From assembly GCA_008704415.1 (NCBI GenBank), contig VXIS01000255.1, positions 1 through 64,000 of the forward strand: a DNA stretch of 64,000 nucleotides, in the 5' to 3' direction. Below, in pieces: positions 45,816-56,537 of this stretch. The first letter of the stretch is position 1, and each line of letters opens with the position of its first letter. Source of the stretch: Sphaerosporella brunnea (taxonomy: Eukaryota > Ascomycota > Pezizomycetes > Pezizales > Pyronemataceae). A program made the position numbers and the translations under genes. The notes below the pieces were generated by a model, which was given only the letters and a program-made list of their open reading frames with translations, had not been told where the DNA came from and ran no database searches.

Positions 45816-46800
45816 GGCAGCTACACTCCAAGTAGTGATGGGCACGGCCAACGATTTCAGAAAGCTTAAACATAACATGTAACTAAGCCAAAATGGCTTG
45901 TAGGCGGTTTCTCATTGTGAAAGTCCTCATGGACCAATTCATGGTCTGCCCTCAGGTCGTGACGCTGTCATGACTTCCCGACCAAAGTCGCCGACCGCGA
46001 CCTCCGGTCGTGCCCATCACTACTTCCAAGAGGACGATTTGGGTTTATGCTAATATGCACAGACGTTCGTGGTTGTATCTGTATATTACATCGCAAACCC
46101 CAGTAATTACAAATTGAATACTACATTCCGGTCATTCGGAGCGCCCAGCTGCAGGTGAGAAGCGTAGAAAACGCCGGATTTGAGGCATAAACATTCAGTT
46201 GTGAAGTTGTCTATCAGGGAGAGGGGGAGCAGTAAGAGGCTTGCGCACCGCATACACTCGATCCAGAAAATAAAGCAATTAGGTAAGGTTATGGAAGTCG
46301 ACGTCGCGGCAAGCTGTCGTGTGCAGCTGTAGGTGGTGTGACATCACGGTTCGGCGACAACAGTATCAATATTGAAATCGCAAACTCTCGCCATTGTCGA
46401 GATGGTTGGAGGAAAGACTGTATGTAACTTATACTTATAGTATGTACCTAGAAAGGTCTACTCTACCCTGATTATCGGAAGCGCAGAGGCGCTTTAATCG
46501 CGCTTAAACTGCCTCTCTGTCAAGAAGAACATCCAGCGTGAAGCCTCCCTCACCAACAAGTTGCGCGTCTCGTGGCAACCTACCCCCCTGCCCTTCCCGC
46601 CGCCTTGGTTACCTAATAACAATAACTCGCCACTATCAAGTCACCTACTCCGCACCATCCCCGCCATTGCCGACACACCTGTAGATCGCAACACACGGAC
46701 CCCCTCCCCCCACCACCCCCGCACGTCCAAAGCCGCCACACCGACCGCCGACCGCTTCCTAACTTGCTTCATTCCGGAGAGGATCAGGGTGCGCACGCCA
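45566..46800. other. Intergenic region upstream of WD40 gene
   Basis: It contains one arm of the long inverted repeat and the 190-bp hAT-like MITE, then about 700 bp that should hold the WD40-gene promoter. No gene is supported. Confidence 0.5.
45833..46022. mobile_element. 190-bp hAT-like MITE
   Basis: TAGTGATGGGCACGGCC at 45833-45849 is inverted at 46006-46022 with one mismatch. The TAGTG tip fits hAT termini. The flanking 8-mers ACTCCAAG and CTTCCAAG agree at six of eight positions, consistent with an aged 8-bp target duplication. Confidence 0.7.
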
Positions 46801-49404
46801 ATGGAGTTGGCTTCAGTGCGCCGCAGCGAAGACCAAGAGCAAACGTCGACGACCGGAGGAGTGGTGACTTCATCGCGCACTTCGACATCGGCCGAAGGCT
46901 CTGCCTACCGGACTCCCATTACGAGAGATTCCACACCGATCAACAGGACCCTCTGGAACACAACAGACGATGCTTCTGCTGCTAGCCGCTGGGATAGCAG
47001 CCTAAGGTCACCACCACCATCATTCGGCTCCTCCAGCAGCCAGTTTTCGTCCTCGGTTGACTCCGGCTACGGAGGCGCGGCTATAACGCCACGGGATACG
47101 CAAGTCGTGACCGCTGAGAGGAAGGACTGCTTTGGCAGACGCATGTACGAGACCGACACAGAGGACGACGATTCGGACGGAGGTATTGAGTTTGACATGG
47201 ACATGGATCCCGAGTTCACGTATGCGCCGCCTTCACCCGCCATGGTCATGGATGAGTTAGCTTCGAGCAGCCGAGAAGCGCGGTCACCATCGGTGACGGG
47301 AACACTGCTGGGTATACCTCCCTTGCCGCCAGCGATCACACAAGATGGAAGGACAGCATCATCCATGCAAGCAGACTCGCCGGATGGACCGCATCATTAC
47401 CCCCCGACTGAAGCGCCGGCGTATGGTCAAGAGGAGACGCCGGAAATCAGCACACCGGATCCAGAGGGCGAGCAGGTTCAAATTGGAAATGTGGATTCAG
47501 AGCACTCACCGGCGAGTAGAAGTCCATCGCCATCTCCGCCAGATTTCGAGGAGGAGGAGGACGAAGAGGAGGAGGATGAGTCACAAGAAAACGACATTCC
47601 CTTTGGGTTCGGCTTCATCGCCGATACCATTAATGTTTCCGGTGGGTTTCTCGGCGCTCCCTCCACAGGCCAGACCAACTCGTTCCTTGAAAACTACCCC
47701 CATCTTGCTGCCTTTCCAGAGATTTTCATGTCGTCACCAACATCTTTTCCAGATTTACTCTATCACATTTACAACCAAACTACGGGGCCGTTTGGTAGTG
47801 TCAATGGCTCGGGTGCCCTGCCGACAGCGTTCATTTACGAACCAGAACCCTCGGAGGACGAACTGGAGGACGCGGTGGCAACCGCCAATGATGTGGTGTT
47901 TGACAATGACTTGGTATCACAGGATATGGAACGGTATAACTCGGACTTTGCAACCTTTTGTGGGCAGCTCTGGCATCAACAGGTGGCACCAATGCTGCAT
48001 GAACGGTACCGGAACAGCGCCAACCCGCCGCCACGAATATCGAGGGAAGGTATGAGGATTGCTGAGTGGTCCAAGACACGGCCGTTTGAAATTACCTGGG
48101 AGGATGTGGAGGAGAGGGGGATGGACATGCAGGGCATTGAATGGGGGAAGTTGGAGCTGTCAAAACGGCATGCCCGACGGTGGCGGCAGTCACGCTATGT
48201 CAACTACCGCAACATCCCCGAATTCACGAAGGAAGGATTGGTAGTACTGCCATCCTATTTACATGGACACATGCCAACTAACGACTCTGCTCAGCCTCCA
48301 ATCAAGCCGAACCGTGAATTCTACAGATTCGTGCGCCACAACGCTCTGCAGTGCCGATTAATGCATTTCCAGCTTCGCAACATACTTGCTATCGCCGACC
48401 GCAACAACATATTCTTTTCCGCCGCCGACCAAGTAAACTCCTACCACCCAGTCACCCAAACCAGGCAAGACCCCTTTCTGGACCTGAGCGAAGACGCTCT
48501 CACCGACTTCTTCCCGATCCGGATATCTACCCTTGGCGTCTGCGGAGGCCAGAACGGTGTCCTGATGGCAGGCGGATTCAACGGCACTTTCGGCCTGAAG
48601 TATCTGAACGCTGAAGCCGATGCCCAATCAGTCACCGGCATGATAACTGACCATGAAAATGGCATAACAAACCATATTCATCTGAAGGAATCCCGGCGGT
48701 CAGGAAAACCACAGGCGATTGTCTGTAGCAATGACAACCACATCCGCATCATGGACGTGGCGTGCACCAAATTTACAGACCACCACCCCTTCGACTGGGC
48801 GGTCAACTGTTCCGCCACCTCTCCGGACTGTAGGCTGCGCGTCGTTGTCGGCGATTCTAAAGACGTTCTCATCGTCGATGCAGATCGCGGACGAACCGAG
48901 TTTTTGCTCAAGGGACACCAGGACTTTGGATTTGCGGCGGCATGGAGCGATGACGGGCACACGATCGCCACAGGAAACCAGGACCAAACTGTGCGCATAT
49001 ACGATGCCCGGAACCTCAAGTCTGTACTTAAAGTCTTCCCCATGAAAATGGCTGGTTGCCGCACGTTGCGCTTCTCGCCGATCGGTAATGGCGGCAAGCG
49101 TGTGCTTGCTATGGCGGAGCCAGCAGATCTGGTACACTTTGTGGATGCCACGACCTGGAGGGACGCTCAAACTGTTACGTTCTGGGGTGAAGTCGGCGGC
49201 GTTGAGTTTTCGCCTGATGGCGAAATGTGCTACATCGCTAATTGCGACCGCTACGTCGGCGGCATTACGACGCTGCAGAGGAGATGCGGCGTTAGCTGGT
49301 ACGAACCGGATTTGAAATCAAGGGCTCAGCTGGAGGAAATCGAAGAGACGGATATCAAGAGATGGAAACGCAGAGGTGGAGACTTGGACGGTGTGTTTGT
49401 TTGA
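46801..49404 (+). CDS. WD40-repeat protein of the C2A9.03 type
   Basis: The frame encodes 867 residues, or 849 if a 54-nt in-frame intron is removed (48241-48294: donor GTAGTA, branch CTAAC, acceptor GCTCAG). The first 430 residues are Ser/Pro/acidic and disordered (SSQFSSSVDSGYGG and a poly-Glu stretch at 47550-47595). The conserved half starts near NSDFATFCGQLWHQQVAPML and has NIPEF, RLMHFQLRNILAIADRNNIF and then a WD40 propeller: FNGTFGLKYLN, NDNHIRIMDV, GDSKDVLIVDADRG, WSDDGHTIATGNQDQTVRIYDAR and VEFSPDGEMCYIANCD. This order matches the uncharacterised S. pombe C2A9.03 family, whose role is not known. The first ATG of the frame is at 46801; an open extension upstream lacks ATG. Confidence 0.87.
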   Translation: MELASVRRSEDQEQTSTTGGVVTSSRTSTSAEGSAYRTPITRDSTPINRTLWNTTDDASAASRWDSSLRSPPPSFGSSSSQFSSSVDSGYGGAAITPRDTQVVTAERKDCFGRRMYETDTEDDDSDGGIEFDMDMDPEFTYAPPSPAMVMDELASSSREARSPSVTGTLLGIPPLPPAITQDGRTASSMQADSPDGPHHYPPTEAPAYGQEETPEISTPDPEGEQVQIGNVDSEHSPASRSPSPSPPDFEEEEDEEEEDESQENDIPFGFGFIADTINVSGGFLGAPSTGQTNSFLENYPHLAAFPEIFMSSPTSFPDLLYHIYNQTTGPFGSVNGSGALPTAFIYEPEPSEDELEDAVATANDVVFDNDLVSQDMERYNSDFATFCGQLWHQQVAPMLHERYRNSANPPPRISREGMRIAEWSKTRPFEITWEDVEERGMDMQGIEWGKLELSKRHARRWRQSRYVNYRNIPEFTKEGLVVLPSYLHGHMPTNDSAQPPIKPNREFYRFVRHNALQCRLMHFQLRNILAIADRNNIFFSAADQVNSYHPVTQTRQDPFLDLSEDALTDFFPIRISTLGVCGGQNGVLMAGGFNGTFGLKYLNAEADAQSVTGMITDHENGITNHIHLKESRRSGKPQAIVCSNDNHIRIMDVACTKFTDHHPFDWAVNCSATSPDCRLRVVVGDSKDVLIVDADRGRTEFLLKGHQDFGFAAAWSDDGHTIATGNQDQTVRIYDARNLKSVLKVFPMKMAGCRTLRFSPIGNGGKRVLAMAEPADLVHFVDATTWRDAQTVTFWGEVGGVEFSPDGEMCYIANCDRYVGGITTLQRRCGVSWYEPDLKSRAQLEEIEETDIKRWKRRGGDLDGVFV

Positions 49405-49872
49405 TTTGATTAGTTGTGATGGACCCGAAAGGTAGAGCATGGTGGGTACGGAGTTGGAGATTTTTTCTTGCTTTGACGTTTCGGGGGCATTACATAGTGC
49501 TTGTTGCGTTTTTTTCTTTTGTTTTTGTGGTTTTCTTGTTTTTGTTGATGCTGCTTGCATTTGGCCGGATGGTTCTGTTTGCAATTGCTTTGCTATTGGT
49601 GTTGTGGTTTTTTTACTCCTACTGCATTCTTTTGTGTAGGCAAATCAACTTCTTCGGGTGAACTCAGTCGTGCGATGAGGACGCACTTTCATAATATGTC
49701 ACTCGCTCGAGATAGGAATGGATTCATAGCAAGTCACTCGATTCCCAGTCGGTGTCGTCTCGTTTTCTTTACGAGCGCTGTTGGCACAGCAACAGTTCAG
49801 TTTGCCAGCAGGAATTCCATCACCACAGCATGGTACTCTGTTCGCTATGCCCACATCCCCTCACCAGATGTG
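49405..49872. other. 3' flank of WD40 gene
   Basis: This flank is T-rich with short TGTTT repeats, leading into the tail of a LINE fragment. No gene was seen. Confidence 0.5.
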
Positions 49873-50300
49873 GTTTTGTTTTGTTTTGTTTTGTTTTAAT
49901 CATATTGTATTCGGCCGCTTGCGGCCATGACATGTGTAACAAGAAGAGGCTATGCTACCCCTTAGGCTACTACTGGGGCCTGCGGCCCTTCGCAGGAAAA
50001 GTAATCCAGGAAAGCGCACCAGGTGGATAATCGTGCCAAGGAGATTCGTGACCCTGAGAGAGAAAGTAAGATAGAAGAGAAGAAATAAGGAAAGAGAGTA
50101 CAGAAAACATCACGACATGACGCCCTTATCGGGGCCAACTCCCAATCTCGGGGTGCTCAGAAAGCTCAATACCGCTTCCGTACACCTGTCGTCGGCCAGC
50201 AGAGCGGCTGTCGAAGACGCCGACCACCGATTTTTATTCCCTTCTTTTGTGGCGTCTTTGACAACCTTCCAGAGAATTATTTGTGGTCGGGTCGGGTGTG
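49873..50300 (-). mobile_element. Short LINE 3' fragment with CAAAA tail
   Basis: On the minus strand the fragment starts near 50300, encodes IILWKVVKDATKEGNKNRW and LADDRCTEAVLSFLSTPRLG, then runs through the terminal hairpin GGCCGCAAGCGGCC into ATGATTAAAACAAAACAAAA at 49873. The tail has about five CAAAA units. It is a strongly 5'-truncated copy. Confidence 0.8.
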
Positions 50301-52159
50301 CTGGAAATCTCGAGCTCGAAGATAGGAACCTCGACGCGTGGGTGAACCCACAACTCACATCTTCGCATGCGCACGATGCAGTTCGATTGCTATGGGGTAA
50401 ACTAGGCAGGTCGATTCCCCTGTCGGGTTGACCCCGCAAAGGCCTCAAACGTTGAAGATAGATAGAGTCTGACTCTAGCTCTATGCATGTATATACATCA
50501 CAGGGGGTGGGAAAAAAAAAAAAGCGGCTTCCTTTTTCCATGATGTTCTGCAGGACGGCGCTTTGATGTTCGTGTCCGCAACCGCTCTAATTAACTGGCG
50601 TCTCGGCCAATCGCAGTGCTGCCTTGCGCTCGCGTCGTCGTCGGATGTTGTCCCTGCGTCCCCTGCGCGCCGCGCGCGCCGTTCGCTGTTTAGCGTGTGG
50701 GCATCAGCGCGATGACTCGCTCGGATTCTGCTAGCGATGCATGCAGGAGGAAGCATCGATGGATGGAGGCTGCGAGGCTGCGCATTACGTTGACGCTGAG
50801 ACTCTATTTTGGGTGGTGGATTGATTGAGGCCGCAGTCGAGAGCGCGTTGCGTTGCTTGTCACTTTTCTTCGCTGACCCCCCCACACACACTTTTCGCAG
50901 CCTGATAGCGCTGGTTGCATGTGTGTGAAGTACATGCAATGTATGTGAAGTAGGGTAGTAGGGTGTGTAGGAAGCAGATCAGGGCAGCATGCCAGAAACA
51001 GAGACCGGCAGCGCAAATCAGAGTGATGGCCTGCAGAGGGACGGGTAGTTTGCCGGCTCTCCTCCGCAGAGCAACTGTACCGTCATATACATCGTCATCG
51101 TCAACTCCAGCGCCATAGCAAGAAGTATCGCTCGCACCATGCCTTTTTGATGTTATTTGCCTCGTGGTATCCTTATTTCGACGCCCCCCCCCCCCCCAGT
51201 CTAACCGCAAAGAAGCTGCACAGCGAGAACTGCCTTGCCTCGCCTCTCCTGCTGCGCTGCTGCTATCTACTACTCATCCTCCACGCCTCTTCGTTTGTCG
51301 CTCGCTCCCCCGACAGATCCGAGTGCTCTCCACGGCCTCCTCCTCCTCTTCCTCACTCGTTCGGTCGCTCGCTCACCCGGATCACCCCAGTCGCATCACC
51401 TTCGCTATTCCAGTACTTCGTATTTATATTCTTCCGCGCGCCGCCGCCGCCGCCGCCGCCGCCTCACGAACAACTGCTGCTGCAGTGTTTTCTCTCCCAG
51501 CCCTGCTTCCGCTTCTCCGCACCTCCGCTTCCCATTGCCGTGGTGTTGCTGCTGCTTGTAACAAAGCTGCCGCTGATCTCCATTGCTACCTGCTTAGTAG
51601 TGTTACCCCTGATACTCAAAGTAAACCATGCCCAACTCCTGACCCGAAAAAAAAAAAAAACACAAAAAAAAAAAAAAAAGCCGCTGACTGTCAGTGATGT
51701 TGGTTCTGGGGGTAGAGCGCTTCCGAGCCCATTCCCAGCATCTTGTGTTTGAAATTTAAGCCGTTTTGGACGCCCCGGTCGCTGTCTGTCGCTCACGCAT
51801 TTTTTTTTGCCCCGCGCAATATATCGATCGAAGGCGCAATCGCTTTGAGCCACGTTATCATTAGGCGGACGTCGCACATTGTGTCTCAAAGTCTTTTTTT
51901 GTCGACAACGGTCGAACGCCGGGGTTCCGGGTGTCAGCGAAGTTCCACGGTTACGGTCGACTGGCAGGAAAGATCTAGTAGATCGCACAGCTCAACGGCA
52001 TAGTGCTGCTGCTGCTGCCGCTGGGTGGAATTGACGCAAGCGGCCGACTCGATTGGATCAACTCAACTTGAGACATAAGGACGGGAGACTGCGATTGTGT
52101 GTGGAAGTACAAAACACAAAAAAAAAACAAAGAGACCGCGGACCTTCAGCCTGAGAGAG
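50301..52159. other. Promoter and leader region of SKT5-type gene
   Basis: This region has CT-rich and simple-repeat tracts: CACACA near 50880, C-run at 51186-51198, GCC triplets at 51437-51463 and A-runs at 51648-51679. Long frames here (up to about 200 codons) are low complexity and not called. Confidence 0.5.
51437..51463. repeat. GCC microsatellite
   Basis: Eight or nine GCC/CGC triplets lie in tandem within the presumed leader of the Sel1-repeat gene. Confidence 0.85.
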
Positions 52160-54434
52160 ATGGCTGCAGTATCTTCAGCTTCTCCCCCGGTTTCGCCTGG
52201 GCCTTACTCTCCTCGAGAAACAGAGCCCAGCACTGAGGACTACCCCATTTCTCCGCTATCGGAGCTGGCTCAACAAAACCGCAGTGACTCGGCGGGTTTT
52301 ATACGGAGGAAAAGTGTACCCTCCTCCCCAAAGTCCCACGATAGACAACGAAGCTACCCGTTGAATGACATCGACGAACAACATCCCTACCAGTCACCTG
52401 AAAAAGCAGGGCCTGCCGCTCAGTATCAAAAACAACTTCCGCACTTCAGCGGACAGTACAGCGTTAGTGGTCGCGTCACGTCACTCCAGTCGAACGACTC
52501 CCGAGACATCCCCACTCCACCCCCTGAAATGATATTCAACCGAAAGCCGTACCACGACGATCCCGCATTTCAAGAACCGCTTCCGTCGCCGTCGTTCAAG
52601 CCCCAGCACATGACATATGAGCACCCAATACCACAACCACAGATGGCAGTCATCTCTTCCGGCGAGAGCAACAGATCCTCGAAGAGCTCGTCATATTTCC
52701 AGCATGAGGCGAGAACCGACTCGCCGATCAGCGTTGTTTCATCCACCGTGGGAGAGGAGAGTCAGCAGAAGCCCCAGAAGCCTCAGAAGCCCCAGAAGGT
52801 GTACCCGCAGTTACAGTACCACCACCAACAAGCGTTGGATTCACCCAATGGCTCGACACCAAGCGTCAACGATTCAAACGGAGGTCGGTATACTGGGGGT
52901 TCACAATCACCATCTTCGGATGTGTCCCCAGGATTGCCGCCGCAAGGAGCCGGACAGCTCTTGGCCCCCCAGGCTGCGTACCGGCGGGGCAGTCCCAGAC
53001 CGTTGTCAACATACTCGCTTGGACCCGAAAGCCGGGGGCGTTCACCGAACGGAAATCTGCGAGCTGCGTCGCATAGTTGGGACACTAGGCGTTCCTCATA
53101 CATGGATTTGACCCAGCCTGCACACATCCAAGAACAGCACCGCCCTGTGTCCTCTTTCAATAACTCGCATATTCAAGTTGGTGCATTCGCTTCGCTTCTG
53201 TCACCCATGAAGACTCTAGAGATGTATCGTGCAAATGCGAAAAAAACACAAGAGCCCATGTTGCAATATGAGCTTGCGGTATTTATGGTCCAGCTCGCCC
53301 AGCAACAGCCTGAAGCCACCGCTCCAGGCTCGTCCCAGGGCAGGAGCAGAAGCTCAAATAGCCCTTACCACACCGCCGAAGCCGGAACTTCGCGAAAAGA
53401 GCTGCTCAAAGAAGCCCGAGAGATTCTTGAACGGATACAAGCGAAGCTCCCACAGGCGCAGTACTATCTTGCGGACGCATACTCCTCCGGACTCTTCAAC
53501 AAAGGGTGTCCTGAAAATGAGAAGGCTTTCTCGTTGTTTGTTTCGGCATCCAAGCATGGCCATGCCGAGGCGGGGTACCGTGCAGCGCTCTGCTACGAGT
53601 TCGGGTGGGGTTGCAGAAAGGACCCCCTCAAAGCTGTACAGTTCTATCGCCACGCAGCATCCAAATGCCATCCCGGTGCAATGACGCGGCTAGGCATAGC
53701 ATGTTTGAAGTCCGATCTCGGTCTGCAAGGCCACTACCGCGAGGGACTTAAGTGGCTTAAACGTGCCACTGAAAGTGCGGACGAACAGTACTCTTCGGCG
53801 CCGTACGAGCTCGGGTTGCTCCACGAAAATGGCTTCGGTGAAAGTGTGCTTCCAGACCCGGGATACTCGGCGCAGCTGTTCACCCAGGCGGCTGAGCTTG
53901 GACATGTAGAGGCGAACTTCCGCATGGGAGACGCGTACGAACATGGGAAGCTCAACTGTCCCCGCGACCCCGCGCTCAGCGTGCATTTCTACACCGGCGC
54001 TGCTCAGCGCGGTCACCCCTCCGCGATGATGGCGTTGTGCGCGTGGTACCTTGTCGGCGCCGAGCCCGTGCTGGAAAAGGACGAAAGTGAGGCATACGCG
54101 TGGGCGCTCAAGGCTAGTGAAACTGGTATTTACCTACTTCTCCCCCATTTCGGTTACACGCCGCTGATTATTGGATCCAGGGCTGCCTAAAGCTGAGTAT
54201 GCGGTTGGATACTTCACGGAAATGGGAATCGGCTGTCGCAGAGACCCGCTTGAGGCTAATGTCTGGTACGTCAAGGCGGCCGGCCACGGCGATGAGCGCG
54301 CTATTGCAAGGTTAAAGGTCATCAACGAAGCAGCTGGCGGCGGCCCAGGCCAGGGAAAGAAGGACAAGGAGAAGAAAAAACTGGAGAAGAAGGCGCCGCA
54401 GGATGTAGAGAAGGTCGATTGCGTGATTATGTGA
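52160..54434 (+). CDS. Prenylated Sel1-repeat chitin synthase activator (SKT5/CHS4 type)
   Basis: Skt5/Chs4 proteins bind and activate class IV (Chs3-type) chitin synthase at the plasma membrane or septum. Two exons (52160-54125 and 54181-54434) are joined over a 55-nt intron and give 739 residues. The first 350 residues are disordered and Ser/Pro-rich, with a QKPQKPQKP repeat at about 52766-52800. The Sel1 region starts near PMKTLEMYRANAKKT and contains consecutive repeats: AQYYLADAYSSGLFNKG, AGYRAALCYEFGWGCRKD, AMTRLGIACLKSDLG, APYELGLLHENGF, ANFRMGDAYEHGK, SAMMALCAWYLVGAE and AEYAVGYFTEMGIGCRRD. A Lys/Glu tail ends in CVIM, a CaaX box for farnesylation. The class IV chitin synthase lies next downstream on the same strand. 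The first in-frame ATG was taken. Confidence 0.93.
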
Positions 54435-55868
54435 TGACATGTTGTTGGAGTTTCTCTGGTCTGGTCAAAATCTACGGGTAACTATAAAACTCTAATCTTT
54501 CTTTCCTCTGAACTTCGTCTTCGTGTATCTAGCACACCCTATCTTTGTTTTTCTTGTGTTATGGGTTTTCTATTCTCTTTCTTTCTATGTTTACTGCCTT
54601 TTTTTTGTTGCGAGCTGCGCTTGTGGGGTTATCATTTTTTTTATTTTTTTTTCTTGCATCGTACATGTCGCATTTGTGGTGGATCTTTCACTTTCATTTT
54701 CATTTTCATTTTCAATTTCTAACTCTATTTTTATTTATTCTTTTCTTCAATTTTTTTGTTAAGATATATGGCTTCTCTGGCTTTGACTTTGGATGCATGC
54801 GGAGTGGTGTTTTGTTTTGGCATCATCGACAGTGTGGAGCGTAGCGTGATGGGAGGGGGAAAATGATTTGGATCTATGCATACGAGTGACAGAGTGTGCT
54901 CCGGAGTAAGCGGAATTTGGACTTTCTTCCGTTCCGTGCCGAAGGGTCTGCTGTAGCTTTCGTTTGAACCTTGGTAGATACCAGGACTGCAGACTTGTAT
55001 CACCACCACATTCGCATTGCACCACTTGCGTTTCCTCGGACGCATGGCTCCTAAAAGTTTACATACTGTGCATACATACCTAGTGCTTATTCTATCTGCC
55101 ACCTTTGCAGATTATTTAATGGGACTCCGTGTCGTGTTGATGCCATTGAGTAGGGGTCGATTATTACGGCTCGATTACCCACGTTTCTAAAGTTTCACTC
55201 TTTATTACCGCAGGTATAAAACTTTGTATGACTCGCAGCTGCACAACACTGGCACCTGGATACAAGGGAGAAAGTGACGCCGGCCATGGTGTATAAAGCC
55301 GTCAAGTGCTTGCTCTTAGTCTTTCACACACCCTCTCCAACTCTGTGTTTTCAGAGCGTTTTTTTTTTTTTTTTTTCAACTTGAAACCTCAACGAAAAGT
55401 GAAATTCTCTCACTGTGCAGCACACTGACAGGCTATCCTACATACATATTAATGGGCCTGGAGCGTTCTTTAGGGAATCACGCAGTTGGGATAAGGTTGA
55501 AGAGACTGAATTGCTAGACATGGATCTTGAAGTTGGCTGTCGCGCGCACGTTGAAAACCCCTGAAAAAAAAAGCCTCAACAACTGGGCATCACTTTGTTT
55601 TTTCACTGCAGTTTTAAAGATTCACTCGGTATCGCTTTCTAAGACAAATAAAAGATACTGTATAGTAATGTTTGTTATGAGCTTGGTTTATAATAATCAA
55701 CCTCTACCATTGAGTGAGTGACGTTCTGTGCAAACAGCAAGGCGCCAGGTTAGTGAAGTGGGCTTGGCAAACTTCTGGGAGCATGCGAGGTGAGGGAGGA
55801 AAGTTTGCACCCCACCACGATCTTCAATTTCTCATCAACGTTCGATCTCTACGCCCACACCCTTCGCA
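54435..55868. other. Intergenic region between SKT5-type gene and pseudogene
   Basis: T-rich 3' flank at 54520-54760, then sequence without coding signal. The last 100 bp may be the relic of an ATP4 promoter duplicated with the pseudogene. Confidence 0.45.
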
Positions 55869-56249
55869 ATGTCTATGCGGTTGACGGAATCCATCGCGGG
55901 TATGGAACTCGCCCACTCCGCCGTCAGCCGAAGGAATCAATCATGCTGAACTTTTTTTGCAGGCGCGGCTCGTCTCCAACCCTCCGCTTCGACCCTCCCC
56001 AAGATCTCGGCAGTCGCTGTGTCTGCTCAGTACCAGTCGAACGTTCCCACCCCAGTAGCCTGACTCAAGACCAAGGCGCTAAGCATCCTCGATGCGCTCC
56101 CGGGAGACTGTCTTGTCTCCAAGACGGCCATCGTGTCGTCGGTCGCTGGGCTCTCGATTGCTGCCATCTCCAACGAACGCTACGTCGTGAACGAGGAGAC
56201 CGTTGTTGCCTTCTGTCCCCTTTCAGTGTTCACTGCCATCGGAAAGTAT
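55869..56249 (+). pseudogene. ATP synthase subunit b (ATP4) 5' fragment, broken
   Basis: A mitochondrial-type start (MSMRLTESIA) is followed by a 63-nt intron (55900-55962). Exon 2 reads LPKISAVAVSAQYQSNVPTP, then an in-frame TGA at 56061-56063, then LKTKALSILDALPGDCLVSK, AGLSIAAISNERYVVNEETV and VAFCPLSVFTAIGKY. This order is that of fungal F0 subunit b. Homology stops abruptly after GKY, losing about two thirds of the protein. A retained intron means duplication at DNA level, not a retrocopy. The functional ATP4 must be elsewhere. Confidence 0.85.
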
Positions 56250-56261
56250 TTACGCCTTCCC

Positions 56262-56537
56262 ATTACTGCCTACGGGCCGTATGGATAGGTACAACGTCTG
56301 GGCAACGGCCATGAGAGGTGTGAAGACCTGGCAGGCAGAGGCTCTGACTTTGGGTATTGCGAGGGCATTGCTTGTGCACGAGCCGGCATTGAAGCCAGCG
56401 CTGCGAAGAGGTGAGTTTGAGGCGTTTACCATTCCTTGTCCTGCAGCCGGTGTTGTCACTCGTGATCCCAGGATGGTTGAAAGTAAGAAGCCTGGTCACG
56501 TCAAGCTCGCAAGATGCCTACCTGGGTCAAGCGTTAA
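56262..56537 (+). pseudogene. Mitochondrial ribosomal protein uS9m (MRPS9) 3' fragment, broken
   Basis: The segment reads GRMDRYNVWATAM, then WQAEALTLGIARALLVHEPA and LKPALRR, a 36-nt intron (56411-56446), then AGVVTRDPRMVESKKPGHVK. This is the uS9 C-terminal signature. A one-base loss near 56504 shifts the frame; the typical basic end KMPTWVKR and its TAA (56535-56537) remain in the other frame. The N-terminal part is missing. It lies about 12 bp after the ATP4 fragment ends. Confidence 0.8.

Noticed and set aside
51147..51752. 201-codon frame in the leader of the SKT5-type gene
   Set aside because: Built from CT-rich and GCC repeats and poly-A; overlapping frames look equally open.
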